A DNA stretch of 10,369 nucleotides from Synura sp. LO234KE (GCA_015143735.1 VKHC01000651.1:1-10369), one strand, 5' to 3'; positions 1 through 8,150 are shown, counted from the stretch's first letter. The notes: a model not told the origin generated them from the sequence alone. A program made the numbers and translations.

Positions 1-184
1 TGATGTCGTCAACGCCTAAGATAACTTGTGCCTGCGAAAAATAACGTTTCCCGAGAGATTGACGCCACACATCCCTCCGGTGCCGTTGCTGTCCTTTCAC
101 TTACCGCTCGTCTCGTTTACTTTATGAGATTTACCGATCCTCGGTCCCTTCTTCCGTCGTGGTTTTGTACGCATGCGCATGTAG
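1..184 (+). other. 3' part of an intron in the kinase gene
   Basis: The kinase frame is closed immediately upstream of Gly-Gly-Asp by an in-frame TAG at 182-184, and that same TAG supplies the AG of a 3' splice site, so the exon most likely starts at 185. The sequence before it is pyrimidine-rich from about 70 to 170, as expected upstream of an acceptor. A phase-0 junction at 185 restores the usual kinase order, in which a Met-Glu-Tyr-x-x hinge just upstream would be followed by Gly-Gly-Asp. I see no convincing hinge-coding exon inside 1-184, so the donor site is probably outside the window. Sequence fact: the TAG and the pyrimidine tract. Inference: the splice site. Confidence 0.7.
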
Positions 185-1117
185 GGCGGCGACTGCTTGG
201 CGCTGTTATCTCAAATGAAACGGTTCCCAGAAGACGTAGCCCGCCACTTCACAGCCGAGGTGTGCCTGGCTCTAATCTTCCTGCACGAAAAGAAAATAGT
301 TCACCGGGACGTCAAGCCGGACAATCTGTTGATAACTGGAAACGGGCATATCAAGCTGGCGGACTTTGGTTTGGCGTCCCCGATGATGGGCCTGAGGCGA
401 TCAGCTCGGAGCGACTTCAGCAGCGGAGAGCACGGGGGACTGTCCAGTGACGCATCCTGGATTCAAGGACTCTCCACGTCTCGGTGCACGTCAGACTATC
501 GGTCGAGCGATGATTCCTTTCGAAGCCTGCAAGTCGGCAATCCACAGGACGGTTATCTATACAGCACTGTGGGAAACCATAACTACAGTGCCCCTGAGAT
601 GATTCTGGGTGCAGGGTATGGATTCCCAGTGGACTGGTGGGCGGTGGGAGTGCTGCTGTTTCACTTCTTGACAGGAGTCACGCCATTCGAGGCGGAAACC
701 GTATCCCAAACCGTTGATAATATTGTGTGCAACCGCGTCAACTGGAGAACCTTCGCCAGTTGTGACACCCGCCCTGAGACACGGGATATATTGCTGGAAC
801 TACTGGAGTCTGACCCGGAGGCCCGACTGAAAGAGTATGCAGTGGTGGAGCACTCATTCTTCCGGAATATAGACATGAAGAATATCTATAAAGTAGATGG
901 ACCTTTGATTCCTGGTTACAACATACACTCCATAGATTTGGAAAACGAAGAGTTGAAGGATTTCAATGGGGAATTCAACGGTAATGGAACCGCCGGTTGG
1001 AATAGAGCGAATGCGGTTGCCGATACACCTGACCACCGTTTACCGAGAATTCGGCCCGTGCAGGCGGACAGCAATTTCTCGTACACCTCTCTAACCTCGG
1101 TCCCGGATAATAACTGA
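185..1117 (+). CDS. AGC-group Ser/Thr protein kinase, MAST/IRE/Rim15-like, C-terminal exon (5' partial)
   Basis: This exon encodes about 310 residues from the end of the hinge to a TGA stop. Counting from Gly at 185 as residue 1, GGDC is 1-4, the catalytic loop HRDVKPDN is 40-47, DFG is 60-62, SAPE is 135-138, DWW is 150-152, and the C-lobe Arg of DPEARL is 214. HRD Asp, the Lys and Asn of the catalytic loop and the DFG Asp are all present, so catalysis is plausible. The glycine loop, VAIK Lys and helix C Glu must lie upstream. The DWWAxG and PF motifs, and an IPG segment after the kinase fold, place it in the AGC group, nearest MAST/Greatwall/IRE/Rim15 types, which also carry inserts between DFG and APE. 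Here that gap is 72 residues and serine-rich. The C-terminus has a SNFSYTSL segment resembling an AGC hydrophobic motif. Exact subfamily and substrate are not decidable here. A TTG at 197 is not the start. Confidence 0.93.
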   Translation, partial: GGDCLALLSQMKRFPEDVARHFTAEVCLALIFLHEKKIVHRDVKPDNLLITGNGHIKLADFGLASPMMGLRRSARSDFSSGEHGGLSSDASWIQGLSTSRCTSDYRSSDDSFRSLQVGNPQDGYLYSTVGNHNYSAPEMILGAGYGFPVDWWAVGVLLFHFLTGVTPFEAETVSQTVDNIVCNRVNWRTFASCDTRPETRDILLELLESDPEARLKEYAVVEHSFFRNIDMKNIYKVDGPLIPGYNIHSIDLENEELKDFNGEFNGNGTAGWNRANAVADTPDHRLPRIRPVQADSNFSYTSLTSVPDNN

Positions 1118-1930
1118 AGACAATGTCAGCGAACGAGGAGTCTCTACGAAGCTGTGGCTCTACATGGACTCTTCCTTTTCGATTTCATTCGATTTGGAGC
1201 GTGTATCTGATTAATATATCTGAAGTAAGTTGGTTCTCCCTCCTTCCTCATTCTAATGTTCACATCAGTAAGACTCAACCTCGGCGAATGAAATATCATT
1301 TTCGGCCGATTCGTTTGTTTCAATTGTTCACATGGCGAAATGTGGTCGCCATATACGTTTTTCGATTTAGTATAAAGTATACCAAAGAAGCAGAGGGTTC
1401 TCAAGAGGGGATCGTAATGGGGCCTCCTGAGTCGGTCGTTTTTTTTGTATATGCGAATGCGAAGTAGGTAGTGTAGCGGAGAAAAATTGTGCATTTTCGC
1501 GACCTGAGCGTTTTTGAAACGGCGGTTTAAGTGTTTCGACTATGCTCTAGGACGAAAACAGTCTGCGGATAAGTGAGTAATGGAGTGAAATTGGCATTTC
1601 TCTATCGTGTCTTCCATTCCTACGACCTAAGTTTTGCATACCAGTTTCGTCGGTATTGTGAATGGAGTAAACATGCTGCAGTAAATAAATGGATTGACAA
1701 CGAGACAGCGTTTTAATACTAAGATATGTTCATGTTGTTTCCAGTCGCAATTATTTTCAACTCCCGATTGTGGTCGTTCTCGCAAATCGGTATCTCTGCA
1801 TTTTCCTAGAACCAATTTCCCGAAAATCGTCGTGTAGTTTGTGTAGGTGAGAGAAGGCAAGTAGAAAAACACTTCTATTTAAAATCTCATTCTTAGTTTG
1901 TAGTGATCATAGAAACTCCCATCTGTGCGT
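1118..1930. other. 3' flank of the kinase gene, no convincing gene
   Basis: This stretch probably holds the kinase 3' UTR and then intergenic DNA. An ATG-initiated frame of 114 codons (1123-1467, +) opens five bases after the kinase stop, and a 116-codon frame lies antisense to it (1144-1494, -). Neither product has a recognisable domain, and two overlapping open frames of similar length argue for chance. An AATAAA hexamer occurs at 1684-1689, about 570 bases after the stop; whether it acts in polyadenylation is unknown. A possible mini-intron inside the stretch is listed separately. Confidence 0.6.
1225..1268 (+). other. possible 44-nt intron in the kinase 3' UTR
   Basis: The segment begins with GTAAGT, the strongest common donor form, continues as a pyrimidine-rich tract, contains CTAAT about 15 bases before its end as a plausible branch site, and ends in CAG. 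All three signals in the right order within 44 bases is striking. It lies about 110 bases after the kinase stop, so it would be a 3' UTR intron or part of an unannotated downstream transcript. If removed from the small frame at 1123, a TAA follows at once, so splicing does not extend that frame. Inference only; no transcript data. Confidence 0.35.
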
Positions 1931-1938
1931 GTAACAAT

Positions 1939-2000
1939 CCACCGCGTACCGCGGCACCTATATAGTGGAGTTCGCTATGCATAGCGGTACCACTGTGGCC
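1939..2000. repeat. GC-rich palindromic cluster, copy 1
   Basis: A GC-rich island in AT-rich surroundings. It contains CCGCG-TAC-CGCGG (1942-1954) and a perfect 14-bp palindrome CGCTATGCATAGCG (1973-1986), flanked by outer arms AGTGG (1964-1968) and CCACT (1990-1994) that extend the hairpin imperfectly. The 12-mer CACCGCGTACCG at 1940-1951 recurs exactly at 3148-3159, linking this island to the second cluster. Probably a small dispersed repeat; function unknown. Confidence 0.65.
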
Positions 2001-2915
2001 ACTTACGCCGCCATGACCTCAGCCCTCTGTTTTACTACCACCTTCAGTATTAAGAGATTTTTTTTCGTATCCTATTTGTATACTGAGTAGTACATTATTC
2101 CGTGGCTATTGCCACGAAAAATTACTCTTGGAAATTTTCATAAGCACAATTCTTGTTTGATCTTCTACAACTTAGTATACGCTCCTATTCTAAAGGTATA
2201 TATATAGCTTCACCCGCGTTTACCTAGTAAGCGAAAAGAACTCTGGTTTCCCCATGAGTATTACTTTCAAATAAATAGGTAATATTAGTTAACAACGAAA
2301 TTCTATTTCTTCGTAGTCGAGCATAACTTGTCATTTTCTTCCTTTTCCTCTTTCTCGCCATTTTCGTCTTTACAGACACAGCCATCATAATTATCCAGTT
2401 CAACAGTTTTCCTCCAGCCTTAGTCAACTTGCATATATTGCGCTCGAGTTATGCATAGTTACGTTTTCTCTTTAAGAAATATTTTGCTTCTGTATGCCGT
2501 AAATGAAGGCAGTATTTGCAAAGTCTAGTTTCTCAATATTCTTGTTTCTTCATCATTATTAGATAATCTTCGCTCTGATTTTCTTCATGATATTACTCTC
2601 TCTTCTAAAAATTTATGCTACCGCCTTCCTTATATTTTGCTACCCCCTGAAAGAAATTTATTTTCTCATTGGATCGGTCCTTAAATTTCATCATTCCAAA
2701 AAGATTTTCCCGTAAACTCTTAAGTTGATTGTCAATTATTTAGTATATTATGATAATGATCACTTATTAGTGAACGCCAGTTTCCACCGCTTCCAGTTAA
2801 TTTCTTGGTATTATCAGGTGCTACCACCTTCACATCATCTGATTTCCTCTTAGAAGCCATAATCATAAATAAACGCAAGTTTAAACCGTTTTTAAGGTTT
2901 CAGAAAACGTTGGAA
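2001..2915. other. AT-rich intergenic stretch, no gene seen
   Basis: Only short open frames occur (67 and 63 codons), rich in Lys/Arg or Phe/Ile as expected of AT-rich noncoding DNA. I found no tRNA-like, domain-like or long-repeat signal in it. Confidence 0.6.
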
Positions 2916-3056
2916 ATTCTATTTTCGGTCACTCCTAACCGTAATTCTATTATAATTCTCCATTTTCGGGCTCTCTTCACCGCCATTCTACTCTAATTTT
3001 CTATTTTCGGTTTCTTCTTACCGTGACTCTATAGAAAATTTTCTATTTTCGGTTTT
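2916..3056. repeat. 41-bp tandem repeat, four diverged copies
   Basis: The core word ATTTTCGG occurs at 2921, 2962, 3003 and 3045, giving periods of 41, 41 and 42 bases. A second conserved word, ACCG, sits 17 bases further on in the first three copies (2938, 2979, 3020), keeping the same period. The copies otherwise differ at many positions, and the last is cut short, running into an inverted repeat. Confidence 0.8.
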
Positions 3057-3065
3057 CTATAGAGT
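3026..3065. repeat. 13-bp perfect inverted repeat (hairpin)
   Basis: ACTCTATAGAAAA at 3026-3038 is the exact reverse complement of TTTTCTATAGAGT at 3053-3065, with a 14-base loop holding the last ATTTTCGG core. A further 12-bp palindrome, ATTCTATAGAAT, follows at 3082-3093. CTATAG is the common centre. Confidence 0.7.
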
Positions 3066-3102
3066 TTTTTCTAAAGAGTCGATTCTATAGAATGGCATTT
3101 AG

Positions 3103-3174
3103 TCCACCGATGTAGAGACGACCGCTATATCTGTCACTATGATGACTCACCGCGTACCGTGGATCGGCTATAGT
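3103..3174. repeat. GC-rich palindromic cluster, copy 2
   Basis: This island shares the exact 12-mer CACCGCGTACCG (3148-3159) with the cluster near 1940 and the word CCGCTATA (3122-3129) with the cluster near 5030. The CCGCG-TAC-CGTGG hairpin at 3150-3162 is the same as copy 1 with one arm base changed. It ends about 65 bases before the inverted-repeat element. Confidence 0.6.
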
Positions 3175-3240
3175 ATCTTGAAGTGTGTTGTAATTCTCAA
3201 TTTGCGTTGCATCGAAACGTTCTAGGTTTGTTTTAAAAAT

Positions 3241-4151
3241 ATCCGTGTACCAAAATCCGTACTAATGTGTGCATACTTTAGGAAAACTTTAGTATGACCA
3301 TAAAGTGTACCGTAAAAGTACCGTACCTTAGTAAAACTTTAGAAATTTTACTAAAGTAAATGGAAGTAAAACTTAAGCATTTTGCCAAAAGCTAAAGTAT
3401 CCGTTAAAGTATTACATAATTTTCCTAAAGTACGGGTAATTTGTAACCGACCAACTTCCTGTAGATTGGCGAAAATATTTTTTGATTGTGCAGTTTTTAT
3501 GTTCGATATTTACGTGAAATCGTGCCAATATCTTTTTTTGAAATAAAGTATAATAGCGTATAAAATATGAAAAGAAATATATTTGTCAAAGTTGTCAACG
3601 AATTCTAAAGAATATTTAAGTCTCAAGCGGAAATAATATTAAATAGTTTGAAAAAATAAGATTTAAAACACCTACAGATAGGATAATTGGTTACTACTAT
3701 TTATCGTTATGGTTAACAATCTACCGTATTTAATTATGATGTATTCTTCCATAAATATGCTGAACAATCATAAAAATTCAAAGAATCATTGAGTAATAAA
3801 TGATGATAGCATCAGATGCAAGATTTGATTGATTTCCTGCGGTTTTTAGGTATATTAAAGCGTTGGATAGCTGAAATATGGACGGTATTTATTGTTAATT
3901 TCGGTGAACATTTTTACTTTTCGTAGCTAGAAGCTAAATATTCTGCAGTATTTTTAGATGCTATCTTATACAAGAAAAATTTTCCGTCCTGTCTTCATCT
4001 AGTACATTGCATACATGGTGTGTATCAAAACTGCTGTAGAAGTTCACCGGAAGCACTTGGTAACTGGAATGATAATTATTTTACCGGCACTTTACCGGTA
4101 CTGTAGTAAAACTTTAACGGATCCTAAGTCTCTAAATTTTGGTACACGGAT
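3241..4151. mobile_element. ~911-bp element with 16-bp terminal inverted repeats, probable non-autonomous DNA transposon
   Basis: ATCCGTGTACCAAAAT at 3241-3256 is perfectly inverted at 4136-4151. Inside both ends there is further symmetry: GTACCG-rich segments 3307-3325 and 4082-4101 are close reverse complements (about 17 of 20), while a 19-bp segment at 3323-3341 recurs in direct orientation at 4098-4116 with two mismatches. The left end also carries six ACTTTAG/CTAAAGT heptamers (3275, 3286, 3336 forward; 3351, 3392, 3425 reverse), a pattern like transposase-binding subterminal repeats. The interior, 3432-4080, is AT-rich and codes for nothing visible. No clear target-site duplication beyond a possible AT dinucleotide, so family assignment is not possible. 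Confidence 0.65.
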
Positions 4152-5020
4152 GAAGAAGTAATATGAGGAATCTTAAGGGTACTACAATTCCTACTAATAG
4201 TAACAATGCAGGCGTCAAAAAAAACAAAACGCTGAACAGAACTGCTTTAGTTGGAAATAATAAGAAACGCAGAAAATAATGGCAAGGAAGGTAGTTTCGA
4301 AAATGAAGCTCAAATTTCAGCGAGGTGATATGCAAAATAAACTAAGATATGAACTAGAACTCCTTAGGTCTTCAAGATACTGAATAATGAACCTCCATCA
4401 ACCTTAGTAAAATATCCAAAATAGAAAATTTTATTCAGGTACGATGATCTCGATCTCGACGACTTGATCACTATTTCTAATATTTCTTTGCATTTAAAGT
4501 CATTTTAGGCCAATAAATTGATTATATATCGAAATCCAGAAAGCATTCAATTCAAAAATCTATATTTGCCAAACGGAAATTTGATCGAATACTTTGCTCA
4601 GATTGTCATCAAACAAAATGTAAGTTGATTTAGTCTACATCTCTACAAACGTTTTGCTCACAACATGAAATATCCAGGTCACTTAATTGTATATCGAGAA
4701 AAATTAGAATTTCCTCTTGTTTTTCTAGGTACTCAATTTTTTACGTCAGCTTCTACTACCGCCATACAGAGTAAACTTGCCGCTCCAGTTGCGGGCATCT
4801 CACATATATGTTCCTACTTGTGTTTTACCTGCAGATATTCACCGCAGCGCATCAAGAGCTCTGGATATGCTGCAAACTGACGTAGGCCGAACCTCCATTA
4901 TTGCGCTGCTCTCAACCGGCTGTCATCTCTCCATCAAAACCACCGTCTGTATACATCCAACTATAGACTATTCAAGCATTTCAATAGCTCAAACGACTTT
5001 GGATGCGTTACTTCTGAATA
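4152..5020. other. AT-rich intergenic stretch, no gene seen
   Basis: Contains only short frames. A 161-codon frame without an early ATG starts at 4777 and runs through the GC-rich repeat to 5262; it has no recognisable domain, and its length is helped by the repeat, so it is not called a gene. Confidence 0.55.
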
Positions 5021-5190
5021 GCCACTATAGCCACCGCTATGGCGGAACCACTGTAGCAACTACTATAGCGGAACCACACTGTAGCCGCCGCTGTAGCCAC
5101 CGTTCTACGCGGTCCGCGTACAGCGGAGCACTTTCGTACGTACGTAAACCCGCTATAGTAGCTGCTCTGGGGACCGCTATAGCAGGTGGT
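5021..5190. repeat. GC-rich palindromic cluster, copy 3 (largest)
   Basis: About 170 bases built from degenerate units around CCGCTATAG, GCGGAACCAC and CTGTAGCC. CCGCTATAG occurs at 5150-5158 and 5174-5182, and GCGGAACCAC at 5042 and 5068. Palindromes include CCGC-TATG-GCGG (5034-5045) and the perfect TACGCGG-T-CCGCGTA (5106-5120). The words shared with the islands near 1940 and 3110 suggest one repeat family present three times in about 3.3 kb. Confidence 0.7.
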
Positions 5191-6130
5191 AAATTGTTAT
5201 ACACCGATTCCATGGAACGACAGAGGAAAGATAAGATGAAAATTACTTCGTCACCCCCCTAGAGTAAGCAAGTTTGTGAGGAGCAAAGCAGCTGTGTCCC
5301 CCCCTCATGAGCTGGTCCGCTGAGGAGCAGGTACTCCCACTCAATGCCATGGGGGTTTGCCAAGTTGTGCACGTTAGTAGTTCGTTTTTGTGTTATTTCT
5401 GACTTCAGTCCCTTGTACTTTCATAATGAACTACTACCAGACTTTTATCATTTTCTTTGTCCTCTCTACACATACTACAACAATATGCGGCTGCGGATGG
5501 CTCACATTTTTGAATCGCATCCCGACGGGGGCGAGAACAGCTATGTTTCAGAAAATGGTATATATATCTCGTATTACTAGGAGAGGAATTAGTTTTAAAA
5601 ACGTGTTCCGTTGTACCAAGCATCACATCTACTACTTTTCCTACTCTATTTCTGAAAGATTTCGACTGAGAAATCGCCAATTAGGTATTTCAATAATCGA
5701 TATCGAAACAACACTATGTTGGGCACCGAGGACTCGGAAATCGCCAGCTTCGAAAAATCTTTTGCTGAAACTCGAAACCGAAACCAATTACAAAATGACA
5801 TAAAATTCCGGAAGATAAAGTGGCGCCTTCCACGGTATTCTTCGTGGCCAGGGCTAACGTTTTGCGCCAAATCAATGCGGATAAAGACAAAAACATTTTC
5901 AATATCCTACAAAATTTCAAGAACCCGAATTTCGTTGGCAATCCTGAGTCTTCGCCCTGATTGCCTGCGGAGTATCAGCGAATCATGATTCATTTTCCAT
6001 ATTGCAGAACTGCGACTTTCCAGCCAAAGAAAAAAATTTCCTGTTCAGATTCCAATATCGCGCAGAAATTTTAATTGGCAATCACCCCTTCGGCGATTGA
6101 TTTTAAGTTTGGAGCCGCGAAAAATCTGAA
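5191..6130. other. no gene recognised
   Basis: Several overlapping open frames of 70-140 codons occur on both strands between 5340 and 5990, none with a domain, a consistent start or homology I recognise. The mutual overlap of frames on both strands suggests none is a conserved gene. Decayed coding DNA remains possible around 5646-5915 on the minus strand. Confidence 0.45.
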
Positions 6131-6139
6131 AGCTCCAGA

Positions 6140-6462
6140 AGTCCCATTGCTAAGTAATCCGACGAATTGGCCTACCAGCAGTATCTGCAAAGAGTCCTCG
6201 CGACCACCTCAAACCAAGGTTTGCTGGAGCATCGAGACTCTGGTGACCAAACAGGAAAGAAATTTTAGGTGTAGGGTGTACAACGGATCTCAGCTCTGAT
6301 CCTCGGAAAAAATGATAAGTGATACGAGATCTTTTGCTGCAAAGTATTCCGATGAAGTTGCTTACCAGCAGTATCTGCAAAGAGTTCTAACATGACAACT
6401 TCGAACCAGGATTTGCTCCAGTATCACCACACTGGTGGTCAAAAGTCAACAAAATTAAGTGT
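6140..6462. repeat. diverged direct duplication, 190-bp offset
   Basis: The segment containing TACCAGCAGTATCTGCAAAG begins at 6173 and again at 6363, identical over 20 bases. Similarity continues for about 100 bases downstream (TTTGCTGGAGCATC versus TTTGCTCCAGTATC, then CTCTGGTGACCAAA versus CACTGGTGGTCAAA) and about 35 bases upstream, with small indels. Reading frames do not stay aligned between copies, so if this was coding, it has decayed. Confidence 0.7.
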
Positions 6463-6558
6463 TCACTCTCTCGCCACCAGTGCAAGCTAGTGCTGCCGCT
6501 GCACCTGACGAGAAGGCAGTCCAATCCTGCGCATGAGACTGATCACGCGTGTCGCAGC

Positions 6559-7470
6559 CCATTCCGGAAAAAAGCTCCTATATCAGGCGGTTTGAGACAA
6601 ACGTCCGAATCGGACTACAATTCTTGCTTTTCACTCGTCAAGGAAGCAGCTCTGGATCCCGTTACGGCCTTCCTGGGGATGAGATCGCTCATGTAAAGCA
6701 CTTGACGTAATCGATTCCTCGTGCTGAAAAGCGCGAACCTCAGCTTCTTTGGACCGCTCAGCTCATGGACATCAGGCACAATCAGCTCACTTACTGCTGA
6801 TATCGTCACGTCTCTAAGAAGACGCTGAAGCAAACTTGGAGCCCTTCGGATGAAGGAGCGCTGATAGAAATGATACTCCTGCGTTTTCTTAGACAGCGTC
6901 TCTTGGAGACCTTCGGACAAAAAAGAGCTCATAGAAATGATACTCCAGCTAGAACCGTGGGGCTCTCACAGCGGATCAAGACGACTCAGCATGACAACCC
7001 TTTCACACGATTATTTACGTTCAAGGCGGGTGGATGGCTTAGTAGTTTTGTCTTTCAGGTCACCTCTACCAGGTTTGTGATATTTCCAGCCTCGATATTA
7101 TTTGCATATGCCCCGAGTCCCTCGTGGAGCAAGTTCGCACCAACATGTTGCCTTTCACGTTCCAACCCTTCTCCATGGCGACTCAAAAAAGGGCACGAGA
7201 GCTTTCTCCTTGCTGCACACCGCGACATTGCGGCGGACCCGATTCAATGCTTCAGAAGGTGGCTGGGACACTTCTCTCTGGAGCAAATAGAACTCCTTGA
7301 GTGCCTCTTCCAGCGGTACGGTCAGAAATTTTTTGTGGAGCAAGTTCCTCGCTCATGTAGAGGACATACGGCTGGCTTTGGACTCAGCCTTCATGCATCC
7401 GGATGAGAAGCGCCTCGTACTCATTACCGTACTTGATGTCTGTGGGAAGAGCTGCCTCTCATAGAATGTT
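6559..7470 (-). pseudogene. possible remains of a repeat-containing gene (minus-strand F/L-Y motif family)
   Basis: At least seven related short segments lie on the minus strand at about 6559-6587, 6672-6701, 6843-6882, 6910-6945, 7258-7295, 7337-7365 and 7444-7470. Translated in their best frames, six read VLYMSDLIPRK, FYQRSFIRRAP, FYELFFVRRSP, FYLLQREVSQPP, VLYMSEELAPQK and FYERQLFPQT, with a loose consensus of aromatic or Leu, Tyr, four residues, a hydrophobic residue and a Pro/Arg-rich end. The frames differ between copies and stops intervene, and spacing is irregular. I do not recognise the motif as a named repeat. It could instead be a noncoding repeat whose translations merely look alike. 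The longest minus frame here is 6615-6932 (105 codons), containing two copies. Confidence 0.3.
6836..6950. repeat. 67-bp-offset tandem duplication
   Basis: A ~48-base block starting TTGGAG at 6836 is repeated at 6903. Both copies contain ATAGAAATGATACTCC, at 6864-6879 and 6931-6946, an exact 67-base offset, and CCTTCGGA. The offset is not a multiple of three, so a frame through one copy shifts in the next. Confidence 0.75.
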
Positions 7471-8150
7471 TTGGGGACGCGTGTGCGTGTGTTAACAGGA
7501 GCTCTCTCCGGCGCTCTTAGCTTGTCACAAGCTCTGGGTGGGCACAGGCGTCAGCAGCGGTGGTGGTAGATACAGACTCTCGCCGGGGCCCTCACGTCCC
7601 GCCTCCAGCGCTCTCCCTGCTATCACCAGCGGCATCTGTTGTCTTGCATAAAAATCCCGTCTCTGTAGAGAAGCAGCTCGCTCTTAACAGCTACTACACC
7701 CTTCGTCAAAACCTCCTTTCATGAGACACTCAGTATTCTATCCCTTTGCCTCTATTTCATTTCATGTCTCGCTCCCCGCACATCACTTTCACATCATTTG
7801 CGCTTGCTATGCCACTCCAATGAGTCTTTCTTAACCCTTGCAGGCGCCTTCATGGGTGTGGAGATTCCCCTCGCTCTAGTAGGGAACAGTAGCGTATTAC
7901 GGCAGCCCTAAGAGTGCAGTAACCCATCCCCTCTGTACTCGGTCACGGAACTTACCCTTTGGAATACCTATAGAGGGTTGTTTTTACGCAGTCTTAGTTG
8001 GTTTTGATAGATTTTCTCCCTGTTATCACTTCCCTGACTGTGTAATTAACTAAGATTTTCGGCAAACTAGGAGAAGAATTAACAGGCGACACCCAACAAG
8101 ATTAGCACAAAAATAAACCAACAACCAGAATAGCAAGACCCCCGACCGAG
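7471..8150. other. no gene recognised
   Basis: GC-richer than the 2-5 kb part, with pyrimidine-rich stretches around 7600-7850, but no open frame long enough to mention and no RNA gene recognised. A segment at 7866-7886 resembles one copy of the minus-strand motif family (CTACTAGAGCGAGG against CTACATGAGCGAGG), which might extend that family. Confidence 0.5.

Noticed and set aside
28-180. Open frame upstream of the kinase exon that loosely resembles the REI..HP..L...M part of a kinase N-lobe
   Set aside because: No GT donor joins it in phase to the exon at 185, the hinge Glu would be Arg, and the stretch is pyrimidine-rich like an intron end. The resemblance is weak enough to be chance.
197-199. 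TTG as the kinase start codon
   Set aside because: The conserved Gly-Gly-Asp-Cys lies in frame just before it, and a kinase without hinge and N-lobe would be meaningless; the exon begins at the splice acceptor instead.
4777-5262. 161-codon plus-strand open frame
   Set aside because: It begins with TTG, runs through a degenerate palindromic repeat that happens to lack stops, and shows no domain.
5281-5345. Possible hammerhead-type ribozyme core around GCTGAGGAGC
   Set aside because: The CTGATGA core and the matching GAAA segment with supporting stems are not present.
5390-5803. 137-codon plus-strand open frame and several overlapping frames on both strands
   Set aside because: Mutually overlapping frames with no domain or conserved pattern; no basis to choose one.
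6870-7406. 178-codon plus-strand open frame
   Set aside because: No recognisable domain, and it crosses one copy of the 67-bp duplication and several of the minus-strand motif copies, so it is more likely a shadow of repeat DNA than a gene.
7866-7990. Possible tRNA gene
   Set aside because: No B-box-like GGTTCGA element and no cloverleaf stems could be fitted here or elsewhere in the window.
8040-8130. Possible LTR end and primer-binding site near AACAGGCGACACCC
   Set aside because: No TGG directly after a CA end, no second long terminal repeat in the window, and no gag or pol motifs nearby.
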